Part shown: positions 1 through 8,130 of the stretch, piece by piece | Numbering within the stretch: the first letter of the stretch is position 1 | Layout of the letters: the number at the start of each line of letters is the position of its first letter | Assembly: GCF_001665235.1 (NCBI RefSeq) | Contig: NZ_LZSC01000075.1 | Span: 1-64,000 of the forward strand | Reading direction: 5' to 3' | Length of the DNA: 64,000 nucleotides | From: Mycobacterium sp. 1100029.7 | GTDB taxonomy: Bacteria; Actinomycetota; Actinomycetes; Mycobacteriales; Mycobacteriaceae | Notes under the pieces: generated by a model | The model's input: the letters and a program-made list of their open reading frames with translations, nothing else | Databases searched by the model: none | What the model was told of the DNA's origin: nothing | Position numbers and translations under genes: made by a program

Positions 1-233
1 TGACCTCGCGCGAGACGCCGCGCAGATTGAGGGCGACCCGCGCCACCGGTCCCATCGCGGGCTGGGGCTGGCCGCGGCTTTGCAGACCGCGGATCACGAC
101 CGACCGTCGCTGGCCCGCGCCCAGCAGGTCGAGCCGGTCGCCGCGCGCCACGGTGCCCGCGGCCAGCCCCAGCCCGCGATGGGACCGGTGGCGCGGGTCG
201 CCCTCAATCTGCGCGGCGTCTCGCGCGAGGTCA
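1..233. repeat. 77-bp perfect inverted repeat (fold-back) inside selB
   Basis: Bases 1-77 are the exact reverse complement of 157-233, separated by a 79-base spacer (78-156). The reverse complement of the spacer plus left arm translates as the stretch of SelB expected just before the downstream reading frame (TVARGDRLDLLG, then VVIRGLQSRGQP, then VARVALNLRGV). The left 156 bases are therefore an inverted copy of upstream selB sequence joined head to head at 156/157. The left arm runs to the window edge and may continue. This looks like a fold-back assembly or amplification chimera at a contig end; a true inverted duplication is the alternative. Confidence 0.93.
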
Positions 234-1267
234 TCCACCGCGGGCACGCCCTGGTCACCCCCGGCGCGTGGCCGAGCACCGACACCCTCGACGTACGCCG
301 CGCGACGGGCAGTCCTTTCACCGAGGCGCCGGCCCGACTCGTCGTGCATGTCGGCACCGCGGCCGTGCCCGCGCGACTGCGGCCCTTCGACGACGACCAC
401 GGCCGCCTCACGCTCGACCGGCAACTGCCGCTGGTACTCGGTGACCGGTTGGTGCTGCGTGATCCCGGCGGCCAGCTGGTGCTCGGCGGCGTGCAGGTGC
501 TCGATGCCGACCCACCGGCGCTTCGACGACGCGGCGACGGAACCCGCCGGGGCGCGGCGCTGCGCGAGATGGACGCCACCGGCGACGTCGCGGCCGAGGT
601 GGCCCGTCGCGGCGCGGTGCAGGCGAGCCACCTTCGCCGGCTAGGCCTGCCGTCGGCTGCGGAGGCGGCGCCCGAGGGCGTGCGGGTGCTCGGTGGCTGG
701 TGGGTGCACGACGCAACCTACGACGCCTGGCGACAGCGGCTCAAAGCCGCAGTCGAGGAGCTGCACTCGCGAGACCCGTTGGCGGCGGGGATATCTCGCG
801 GCGCCGCTCGTGATCTGCTGGTATTGCCGGAGGAGTCGTTGCTCGACGCGGTCGCGCGCGATGCGGGACTCGAGCACGTGGGCGGCCACCTTCGACTGCC
901 CGGTGATCGCGACGATCTCGGCAGCGCCCGGCCCGCGGTCGAGAAGTTGGAGGCACGGCTGCGTGCGGAACCGTTTTCCGCGCCGGAGTCCGACGACCTG
1001 TCGACGCTGCAACTCAGTGCCCGCGAACTCGCCGCGGCCGAGCGGGCCGGTCGGGTATTGCGGCTGCGTGACGGTGTGGTGCTGCTGCCGACCGCGCCCG
1101 CGTTGGCGATGCGCGAATTGGCCCGGCTCGAGCAGCCGTTCACCACGAGCCAGGCCCGGCAGGCGCTGGGCACCACGCGGCGGGTAGCCATTCCGCTGCT
1201 GGAATACCTCGACGCGCGGGGCTGGACACGACGACTGGATGCCGTTCATCGCGAAGTGGTGCGATGA
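157..1267 (+). CDS. selB: Selenocysteine-specific elongation factor SelB, C-terminal part
   Basis: SelB delivers selenocysteyl-tRNA to in-frame UGA codons by binding a SECIS hairpin. The visible 369 residues start in the EF-Tu-like domain 2 (VARVALNLRGVSRE, then HRGHALVTPG) and continue through the SelB-specific winged-helix repeats to a C-terminus ending REVVR. The GTPase domain and the true start lie outside the window, or are lost at the fold-back junction at 156/157. The reading frame stays open to base 80 upstream of the junction only by chance, so residues coded before 157 are not SelB. Presence of selB implies selenoprotein synthesis in this organism, for example a formate dehydrogenase. 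The family call rests on remembered family sequences; the frame is intact downstream. Confidence 0.85.
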
Positions 1268-1310
1268 TGCGTGAATTACGTTGCGGTAGAGCATATTAAC
1301 GAGGGATCTG

Positions 1311-2258
1311 ATGATAGTTGTTGTCGGCGCGGGGATTTGCGGACTCGCGGCCGCCTATGAGTTGTCCCGGCAAGGCGAGCAGACGATCGTGTTCGAACGG
1401 GGTGAGCCGTTCGCCGAACAATCCGCGGGCCTGGCGCGCATCTTCCGGATCGCACACCAGCGCGTCGCGCTGTGCCGACTGGCCTTGCGGGCGCGCACCG
1501 GGTGGCAGCGCTGGGAGAGCGAGCTCGACGCCGGGCGGCTGCTCGGTTCGGAAGGATTCATCGCGGCGGCCCCACCCGCACCGACCGCCGCGGCACTGAC
1601 GGAGGCCGGCGCCGAATTCTCCTGGCTGGACCGCGGGGAGATCGAGGCCCGGATCCCGTTCGTCGCCGCCCCGTGGGAGACGGGAATCTTCGATCCCCTC
1701 GGTGGCAGCCTGCGCATCCGGCGCGCGCTGACCGCCCTGGCGGCCCGCGTCGATATCCGGAGGGGCCGAGTCGTGTCGCTCGGCGACGACGGCTCCGTGC
1801 GCCTGGCCGATCGCACCGTCCTGCGCGCCGAGCAGGTGCTGGTGTGCGCCGGAGCTCAGACCTCCGAACTGCTGGGACCGCTCGACGTCGAATTCGCGCC
1901 GCACACGCGCTACACCTACCAGGGCGCCGACGCCACCGGGGCCGCCTGTCTCGCCGCGCCCGAGGGTTACGGCCTACCGCTGGGCAGTACCGGTCGCTGG
2001 GCATTCGGTCAGGAGTTACCGGACCCGGACAGCGTGCGCGCGCTGTTCCCCTCGTTGACTCCGGTAGGGCAGGTGGACTGCGTCACGGTGCGCGCCCCGT
2101 GGCTTGATGCGGGCGGGGACGGATGGACGGCGATCCGCCGCGGCCGGGTGGTCTCCTTCGTCGGCAGCAATCTGATGAAGTTCGGCCCGGTCCTCGGCGA
2201 ACTGCTGGCCGAGGCAGTGCTGGGCGAGGGAGTGCCCGACGAATTGACCCTCGTGTGA
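1311..2258 (+). CDS. FAD-dependent amine/sarcosine oxidase-like oxidoreductase (DAO family)
   Basis: This 315-residue protein has an N-terminal dinucleotide-binding motif (GAGICG, residues 6-11) followed by an acidic strand end (FERGEP), as in D-amino-acid/sarcosine oxidases, which oxidise secondary or D-amines using FAD. Cys257 lies in a CVTVRAPWLD stretch that resembles the region holding the covalent flavin cysteine of monomeric sarcosine oxidase; that equivalence is inferred. It is shorter than the usual 370-390 residues. The start is supported by GAGGGA just upstream. It follows selB by 43 bases on the same strand. The substrate cannot be told from sequence. Confidence 0.8.
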   Translation: MIVVVGAGICGLAAAYELSRQGEQTIVFERGEPFAEQSAGLARIFRIAHQRVALCRLALRARTGWQRWESELDAGRLLGSEGFIAAAPPAPTAAALTEAGAEFSWLDRGEIEARIPFVAAPWETGIFDPLGGSLRIRRALTALAARVDIRRGRVVSLGDDGSVRLADRTVLRAEQVLVCAGAQTSELLGPLDVEFAPHTRYTYQGADATGAACLAAPEGYGLPLGSTGRWAFGQELPDPDSVRALFPSLTPVGQVDCVTVRAPWLDAGGDGWTAIRRGRVVSFVGSNLMKFGPVLGELLAEAVLGEGVPDELTLV

Positions 2259-2309
2259 CCGACGGGCCATCGAAATGGGCCATGATGGTCGCGAAGCAGC
2301 AGTAGCTCA

Positions 2310-3683
2310 GTGAGGGAGCCCGACATTCACGCGTTGACAAAAATCCGGCTGCCGACGCGCGTGCTGTCGCTACGCACGATCGTCATCGTCGCGCAACTAG
2401 GAGTGATCGCCCTGGTCTGCACGCTGGGCGTATGGGTGTGGGTCGGTGTCACCAACGACCAGTACAGCCAGCTGGATCGGCGCCTGGACTCGGTGAGCAG
2501 CCTGGGCGACATCAACTCGCTGCTCAACAGCCCGCAGCAGAACAGTCCCGATCGGCCCACCCCGGACGGCAACCTGGTGCGCACCGCACGCATCGCCGGC
2601 GTCACGGTGTCCGCGCCCAGCAACATCGTCCTGCCCAAACTCGCCAACGGCTATGCGAACACCACGATCAACGGGGTGCAGTATCGCGTCCGAACCTTCG
2701 AGGCCGGTCCGGCCTCGATAGCGCTCGCCGCGCCGTTGGCTGTGGCGCAGCACCGGATCAACGAACTGCACCTGCGGGTGTTGTTGATCTGCGCCGGCGT
2801 GATCAGCGGCACGTTCCTGGTCGGCTGGGTGATCTCGTTGATCATGGTGAATCCGTTCGTGCTGCTGGCCCGGCAAGCCCGCGCGATCAACGCGCAGTCC
2901 AGCCCCGACGAGGTGCAGGTTCGTGGGGTGCGTGAGGCCGTGGAAATCGCCGAGGCGGTCGAACAGATGCTGGCCCGCATCGGTAACGAACAACAGCGCA
3001 CCCGGGCGGCGCTCGAATCCGCCCGCGACTTCGCCGCCGTCGCCTCCCACGAGTTGCGCACCCCGCTGACGGCGATGCGCACCAATCTGGAGGTGCTGTC
3101 CACGCTGGAACTGGCCGCCGAACAGCGGGACGAAATCGTGGGCGACGTCATCCGCACCCAGAGCCGCATCGAGGCGACGCTGACGGCGCTGGAGCGACTC
3201 GCGCAGGGACAGCTGACCACGATCGACGACTTCGTCCCATTCGACATCACCGAGTTGCTGGATCGCGCCGCACACGACGCACTGCGCGTCTATCCCGACG
3301 TGGAGGTGTCGCTGGTCCCGTCGCCCACGGTGCTGATGGTGGGGTTACCCACGGGCCTTCGACTGGTGATCGACAACGCGATCGCCAACGCCGTCAAACA
3401 CGGCGGTGCGTCCAAGATCCAGCTCAACGTGAGCAGCTCCGCCGAAGGTGTGGAGATCGCGATCGACGACGACGGCACCGGCGTCCCCGAGGAAGAACGC
3501 ACCGCGGTCTTCGAACGATTCTCCCGCGGGTCGACGGCATCACGCTCGGGTTCGGGGCTGGGACTGGCGTTGGTGGCCCAACAGGCCGAATTACACGGCG
3601 GCAGCGCATCTTTGCACGCCAGTCCGCTGGGCGGGACGCGGCTACTGTTGAAGCTGGCCGGCGACGGTCGTGGCCCCGCCTGA
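2310..3683 (+). CDS. PrrB-like sensor histidine kinase (orphan)
   Basis: This 457-residue membrane kinase closely resembles mycobacterial PrrB over its whole length. An N-terminal membrane segment lies at about 22-46, followed by an extracytoplasmic loop, a second membrane segment near 153-178 and a HAMP linker. The dimerisation motif SHELRTPLTAMRTNLEVLS carries the phospho-accepting His247. The ATPase domain has an N box (DNAIANAVKHGG), a G1 box (DDDGTGVPEE) and a G2 box (GSGLGLALV). The start is GTG. In PrrAB the kinase follows its response regulator; here the upstream gene is an oxidase and the downstream gene a transporter, so no cognate regulator is visible. It may be a paralogue of the essential PrrB found elsewhere in the genome. 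Confidence 0.88.
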   Translation: MREPDIHALTKIRLPTRVLSLRTIVIVAQLGVIALVCTLGVWVWVGVTNDQYSQLDRRLDSVSSLGDINSLLNSPQQNSPDRPTPDGNLVRTARIAGVTVSAPSNIVLPKLANGYANTTINGVQYRVRTFEAGPASIALAAPLAVAQHRINELHLRVLLICAGVISGTFLVGWVISLIMVNPFVLLARQARAINAQSSPDEVQVRGVREAVEIAEAVEQMLARIGNEQQRTRAALESARDFAAVASHELRTPLTAMRTNLEVLSTLELAAEQRDEIVGDVIRTQSRIEATLTALERLAQGQLTTIDDFVPFDITELLDRAAHDALRVYPDVEVSLVPSPTVLMVGLPTGLRLVIDNAIANAVKHGGASKIQLNVSSSAEGVEIAIDDDGTGVPEEERTAVFERFSRGSTASRSGSGLGLALVAQQAELHGGSASLHASPLGGTRLLLKLAGDGRGPA

Positions 3684-4001
3684 CTCGCGCATCTCAAACA
3701 CGCGGTAACGCAGAACATTTAAGGCAAACCGAAGTTTATCGAACCGGACGCCTACGCCGGCTATTACGAATTCGTCACGGCGAAACGCCAGAAGATTTGC
3801 ATTCCATATGCGCGCGGCCCGTCCGGTTGACCCACGTTGATGGCGCACTTACCTTCGAAATGAAGCCAGGCGTACCCAGCCGAACAACGGAGTTGGTGAA
3901 TAACGTAATCGCCTGTGTACCGGCATGTTACGCCGACATGAACCATCGCAGGCCGGGGCGGATAAGTTTCCACCTCCCCCACGCACACCGATTGAGGGAG
4001 G
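3684..4001. other. Intergenic region upstream of the SulP gene, no gene seen
   Basis: No convincing gene is visible in these 318 bases, which are AT-richer than the flanks. A weak inverted repeat (CATGT at 3924-3928, ACATG at 3936-3940) and a purine-rich GAGGGAGG run just before 4002 are the only notable elements. The region presumably holds the promoter of the SulP transporter. Confidence 0.5.
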
Positions 4002-5531
4002 ATGATGCAACTCATCGAACAGCCCGCGAAGCCAACTGCCCCGCATCGATTTACACCGCTGCGCGACCGGTTGCGCCCGGTGCTCCGGCACGATTTGTCG
4101 TCCTCACTGGTGGTCTTCCTGGTGGCGCTGCCGTTATCGCTGGGCATCGCAATCGCTTCCGATGCTCCGGTCCTTGCCGGCCTGATTGCCGCCATCGTCG
4201 GTGGAATCGTCGGCGGAGCCATCGGGGGGTCACCATTGCAAGTGAGCGGCCCGGCGGCCGGACTGACCGTCGTCGTGGCCGACCTGATCGGTGAATTCGG
4301 CTGGCAACTAACCTGTTTCATTACAGTCTGCGCCGGCATCATGCAGGTTCTGTTGGGATTCAGCAGGGTTGCGCGTGCCGCCCTGGCGATCTCGCCGGTC
4401 GTCGTACACGCGATGCTGGCCGGCATCGGCATCACCATTGCGCTCCAGCAGGCTCACGTCCTGCTGGGCGGCGAGTCCAAGAGCACGGCCTGGAACAACG
4501 TCGTCGAGCTACCGCACCAGATCATGAATGCGCACAAGCCCGGAGTTCTGTTGGGCCTACTGGTAATTGGCATCATGATCGCGTGGCGTTGGGCCCCCGC
4601 CAAAGTCGCAGCCGTTCCTGGGCCGCTGGTCGCGATCGTGGTGGTGACGATCGTCTCGCTGGTGTTCCCGTTCCGGGTCTCACGGATCGAGTTGGACGGC
4701 TCCGTGCTGGAAGCGCTGCAGCTGCCCGCAATCCCGCACGGGAATTGGGCCGCCGTCGTCGTCGGCATCATCACGGTCACGCTGATCACCAGCGTGCAGA
4801 GCCTGCTGACCGCGGTATCGATCGATCGGATGCACCACGGGCCGCGCACCGACTTCAACCGGGAGTTGATCGGACAGGGTGCCTCCAACATCGTGTCCGG
4901 GGCAATCGGCGGCCTTCCGATCGCCGGAGTCATCGTCCGAAGTGCAGCCAACGTCAACGCGGGAGCCAAGACTCGAGCCTCGACGATCATGCATGGCTTC
5001 TGGATCCTGCTGTTCGCACTGCCGTTCGCGGAATTGGTGGAGCAGATCCCGGCAGCGGCGCTCGCCGGCCTGCTGATCGTCATAGGAATGCAGTTACTGC
5101 AGCCCGCGCACATCGAAACAGCAATGAAGACAGGCGATTTGACCATCTACCTGGTCACCGTGATCGGGGTGGTCTTCCTCAATCTGCTGCACGGCGTAAT
5201 GATCGGATTCGCGTTGGCCATCGTGCTGACCGGCTGGCGGGTGATTCGCACCAAGATCGAGGCCAGTTCGGTGGGCGACGAATGGCGGGTGGTCGTCGAG
5301 GGCGCATGCACGTTCTTGGCCTTGCCCCGACTCACTCGCGTGTTGTCCACCATTCCGGAGCGCACCACCGTCACGGTGCACCTGCTGGTCAGCTACTTGG
5401 ATCACGCGGCGCATCAAGCCATTAGCGATTGGCAGGCACAGCATCACGCCACCGGAGGAACGGTTGCGATCCACGGTGCGGTGGAAGTGGGCCGCCCGGT
5501 GCCGGTCCAGCCCGCTCCGCAGCAGACCTAG
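4002..5531 (+). CDS. SulP-family anion transporter (sulfate or bicarbonate)
   Basis: This 509-residue integral membrane protein belongs to the SulP/SLC26 family, which carries sulfate, bicarbonate or dicarboxylates. The conserved early motif is present (LVALPLSLGIAIASD, then GGSPLQVSGPAAGL). About a dozen hydrophobic segments fill residues 30-420, with GGLPIAGVIVRSAANVNAGA in the middle. The last ~85 residues form a short STAS-like tail. The carbonic-anhydrase domain found in some actinobacterial SulP proteins is absent. ATG occurs at 4002 and 4005; GAGGGA at 3994-3999 fits the second better, a one-residue difference. A second SulP gene lies at 54789-56564. Confidence 0.85.
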   Translation: MMQLIEQPAKPTAPHRFTPLRDRLRPVLRHDLSSSLVVFLVALPLSLGIAIASDAPVLAGLIAAIVGGIVGGAIGGSPLQVSGPAAGLTVVVADLIGEFGWQLTCFITVCAGIMQVLLGFSRVARAALAISPVVVHAMLAGIGITIALQQAHVLLGGESKSTAWNNVVELPHQIMNAHKPGVLLGLLVIGIMIAWRWAPAKVAAVPGPLVAIVVVTIVSLVFPFRVSRIELDGSVLEALQLPAIPHGNWAAVVVGIITVTLITSVQSLLTAVSIDRMHHGPRTDFNRELIGQGASNIVSGAIGGLPIAGVIVRSAANVNAGAKTRASTIMHGFWILLFALPFAELVEQIPAAALAGLLIVIGMQLLQPAHIETAMKTGDLTIYLVTVIGVVFLNLLHGVMIGFALAIVLTGWRVIRTKIEASSVGDEWRVVVEGACTFLALPRLTRVLSTIPERTTVTVHLLVSYLDHAAHQAISDWQAQHHATGGTVAIHGAVEVGRPVPVQPAPQQT

Positions 5532-5546
5532 CATCGGCGACCTAAC

Positions 5547-5560
5547 TTAGGGTACCCTAA
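5547..5560. promoter_or_regulatory. 14-bp perfect palindrome, probable operator
   Basis: TTAGGGTACCCTAA is a perfect palindrome whose last base is 23 bases before the methyltransferase start, with a strong GGAGG-type ribosome site (5575-5579) between. Its ends resemble those of the mycobacterial iron box, but the half-sites are five bases closer together than in a 19-bp IdeR box, so another repressor is more likely. The binding protein is unknown. Confidence 0.55.
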
Positions 5561-5583
5561 CTCGCACGACGTTAGGAGGCCCG

Positions 5584-6186
5584 ATGCCGACGACATGGGT
5601 TGACGCTCTGCTCCACAAGACGCGCCAGAAGGGCGCCGCTCCCTACCCGCATCAAGCGGCGTTCCTGCTCAACAATCCGGTCCGCCGGGTGTTCGGCAAC
5701 CCGGCACGCAAGGTTGACAGCATAGGCCTGACCGGCACCGAGCACGTGCTCGAAGTGGGTCCCGGTCCTGGTTTCTACAGCGTGCAGCTGGCGCGCCGGC
5801 TCACCTATGGCCGGCTGGACCTGTTCGATCTGCAGCCCGAGATGCTGGACAAGGCGCGACGCCAACTGGAGTCGGCGGGATTTCATGACGTCGGCTTCAC
5901 CTCGGGTGAGGCGAGCGACGGATTTCCTTATCCCGAGCACACTTTCGACACCGCCTTCCTGGCGGCGGTGATCGGCGAAGTGCCCGACAAACCGGCATGT
6001 ATCCGTTCGCTGGGACGGGTGCTCAAGCCGGGCGGCCAACTCGTCTTCGCCGAGGCATTTCCCGACCCGGACCGGATGAGCGTTCAGCAGCTGCGCGATC
6101 TCGTCGAATCCGAGGGCTTGGAATTCGTCGGGTCGACCGGCAATCGCTGGCATGACGTGGTGCGCTTTCGGACAGTAGCTGCCTGA
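5584..6186 (+). CDS. Class I SAM-dependent methyltransferase
   Basis: This 200-residue protein has the SAM-binding glycine motif EVGPGPG at residues 57-63. An acidic strand end (DLFDLQPEM) and a post-motif typical of the UbiE/COQ5-like group (RVLKPGGQLVFAEAFPDPDRM) follow. The substrate is unknown. The start ATG is preceded by TAGGAGG at good spacing and by a palindromic operator-like site, so it is probably transcribed alone and regulated. The downstream gene is convergent. Confidence 0.82.
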   Translation: MPTTWVDALLHKTRQKGAAPYPHQAAFLLNNPVRRVFGNPARKVDSIGLTGTEHVLEVGPGPGFYSVQLARRLTYGRLDLFDLQPEMLDKARRQLESAGFHDVGFTSGEASDGFPYPEHTFDTAFLAAVIGEVPDKPACIRSLGRVLKPGGQLVFAEAFPDPDRMSVQQLRDLVESEGLEFVGSTGNRWHDVVRFRTVAA

Positions 6187-6270
6187 GAGGTCCCGGCATC
6201 CACAACTTCTACTGTGCGGCAACGGATCTAAGTGTGCGACAACAGCGGCCTGTCTCGGCGTGTCGCCACC

Positions 6271-6308
6271 CTGGATGCACACGCGAAGTCCAGGACGCAC
6301 ACTCGAAG
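6271..6308. repeat. Two imperfect 18-bp tandem repeats in an intergenic region
   Basis: CTGGATGCACACGCGAAG (6271-6288) and CAGGACGCACACTCGAAG (6291-6308) match at 15 of 18 positions with a 20-base period. They lie between two convergent genes. Similar GTGTGCG-type elements appear at 24740-24790. A role in transcription termination is possible but unproven. Confidence 0.5.
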
Positions 6309-6336
6309 CGTCGTCGCGCGGCGATGATGCCGACCG

Positions 6337-6714
6337 CTACAGGGGAGCCTGATCCGTCAGGTTGAGCATCACGTAGGCAAGGCAGAACAGGAAGTTCAGG
6401 ACAAGCAGGATCATCCCGGCGAACATCAGCGATCGGGTGCCCTGCCGCTGAAGTTGCCGAAGCTTCGCGTTGCGCTCATCGCGCTTGATCTGAGTCGCGA
6501 TCAAGGCGAAATTGACGTCGGTCACCTCGGCGTCGGTGACCGGCATGCCCGCGAGCATCTGCTGGAGGCGAACCGGCCCGGTGTCGACACCGACGTCCGC
6601 GAAAGACCGGCACATGCGCCGCGCCCGCCGCTCACCGACGATCTGATATCGCATGTGCAACCGATGCGGCAGCTGTCCTCGTCCGTCACTCCATGGATTC
6701 GACGCGGTCGTCAC
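6337..6714 (-). CDS. Small conserved membrane protein (paralogue of the gene at 19330)
   Basis: This 125-residue protein of unknown function has a basic, soluble N-terminal part with ERRARRMCRSF (28-38), a short charged helix (about 75-92) and one C-terminal membrane segment (97-118, AGMILLVLNFLFCLAYVML). It aligns almost without gaps to the protein coded at 19330-19710, with roughly half the residues identical over positions 27-120. Conservation includes VNFALIA, SL..AGM, NFL.C.AY and LNL. The start is GTG. Topology suggests a tail-anchored protein facing the cytoplasm. No family name was recognised. Confidence 0.7.
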   Translation of the reverse strand: MTTASNPWSDGRGQLPHRLHMRYQIVGERRARRMCRSFADVGVDTGPVRLQQMLAGMPVTDAEVTDVNFALIATQIKRDERNAKLRQLQRQGTRSLMFAGMILLVLNFLFCLAYVMLNLTDQAPL

Positions 6715-6763
6715 AAGCCGGAAGTCTAGACCCGATCGTGATATTTCGGGGGTCGCTCGCCGA

Positions 6764-8119
6764 TTAAATCGGCGTCCTGAATTCTCCGGGTTCTCCTATG
6801 CCACCGCGCATCCGCTCCGAGTCCGGAAGATCGAGGTAATGCTCGAGATTGCGGTGCATGTTGATCACCCGGCGCTCCTCGCCGGAGAGCACGACGTGGG
6901 TGAATCCGGGTTGGTGCATACCGCGTTGCAAGCCGGGCAGCACGCGGATGTCCTGAGTCAGCACCAGGCCCGGTTCGGCTTCACCGGCTGGCAACCGGAC
7001 GTCGGTCGGCTTGTTGCGTGGCGCGCCCGGGGCCATCCGGGTCATCAGGAACATCACCAGTTCGCCCTTGTCGGGGTCGGCGCCCGGACGCGAGCACATG
7101 ATCGTCAGGTGATCGGCGTTGGCCAGCAGGGTCATGTTCGGAAACACGTTGTACTGGTGCAACCGGGTGACCCGGTCGGTATCGGCCCAGTCGAGGTTCA
7201 CGCCACGGCTGGCGGCAAACGCGCGGGTGTGCTCGGCGATCAGCTCCTGCACCGTTTGGCCGGACCGACGCTGCCCGGGGAATGGGGTGCCTTCGGCCGC
7301 GCCCATCAGGGCGCCCTGCGTGGAAACGTAGGCGTCCCACACCTCTTCGTCGCTCAGTGACCCTTCAAAGCGTGGGCTCGGCACGCCGTAAGGTTGATCG
7401 GACTTCCCCGTATGACCCCAGATCTGTTGCGGCGCATGGATGTCGTCGACGCATCGCAGCAACTCAGGATGCAGGGTCTGAATGTGGTAGGTCTCGCTGT
7501 AGCCGTCGGCGATGGTTTTCCAGTTCGCCTCGACCTCGACGGTGAGTGTCGCGTAGCAGCGGAAGTCCTCCAGGTGACACCAGGCAATGTCATCGGGTAT
7601 CGCTTCCAGATACTCCATCAGCGGCATCGCGTCGAGGTCCAGATTGACGAAAACCAGTCCGTCCCAGCTGTCGACCTTGGCGGGCACCAGCGGGAAATCG
7701 GACATATGCAGCGCGCCGAAGCCCTTGCGGTTGGGCACCCGCTTGAGCGCGCCGGCCAGGTCCCAGGTCCACCCGTGATAGCCGCATTTGAGTTCACGCA
7801 GACCCGACCCCGAGCCGGTGCACAGCGAGTTACCGCGGTGGCGGCAAGCATTCTGAAACGCCCGCAGCACGCCGTCGTCACCGCGGACGATCAGCACTCC
7901 GTAGGCCCCGCAGCGGTACTCGAAGTAGTCGCCGGGCGCCGCGACATGGTCGACCATGCAAGCGACCTGCCACACCTTCGGCCACATCCGCTCGGTCTCG
8001 AGTTGTGCGAACGCGCGGGAGTAATAGCGTTCGGCCGGCACCAGCACGGGACCAGCGGGAGGCGTGCCGATGGCATCCTCGTCGCGGGTGCGTGCCGGAT
8101 TGCCGGCGGCCGCCTTCAC
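6764..8119 (-). CDS. Rieske non-haem iron oxygenase, alpha subunit
   Basis: This 451-residue protein is the catalytic subunit of a ring-hydroxylating or related Rieske oxygenase. The 2Fe-2S Rieske ligands are Cys92-x-His94 (CRHRG) and Cys112-x2-His115 (CGYHGW). The mononuclear iron site follows as N199...D205...H212-x4-H217 (SETYHIQTLH). No ferredoxin, reductase or small subunit lies next to it, so electron partners must be coded elsewhere. It starts with GTG 11 bases after the stop of the upstream amidohydrolase gene on the same strand, which suggests one transcript. The substrate is unknown. Confidence 0.88.
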   Translation of the reverse strand: MKAAAGNPARTRDEDAIGTPPAGPVLVPAERYYSRAFAQLETERMWPKVWQVACMVDHVAAPGDYFEYRCGAYGVLIVRGDDGVLRAFQNACRHRGNSLCTGSGSGLRELKCGYHGWTWDLAGALKRVPNRKGFGALHMSDFPLVPAKVDSWDGLVFVNLDLDAMPLMEYLEAIPDDIAWCHLEDFRCYATLTVEVEANWKTIADGYSETYHIQTLHPELLRCVDDIHAPQQIWGHTGKSDQPYGVPSPRFEGSLSDEEVWDAYVSTQGALMGAAEGTPFPGQRRSGQTVQELIAEHTRAFAASRGVNLDWADTDRVTRLHQYNVFPNMTLLANADHLTIMCSRPGADPDKGELVMFLMTRMAPGAPRNKPTDVRLPAGEAEPGLVLTQDIRVLPGLQRGMHQPGFTHVVLSGEERRVINMHRNLEHYLDLPDSERMRGGIGEPGEFRTPI

Positions 8120-8130
8120 CGACGGAGCCG

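Noticed and set aside
80-156. Extension of the selB reading frame to base 80
   Set aside because: This stretch is antisense SelB sequence before the fold-back junction; the frame is open only by chance.
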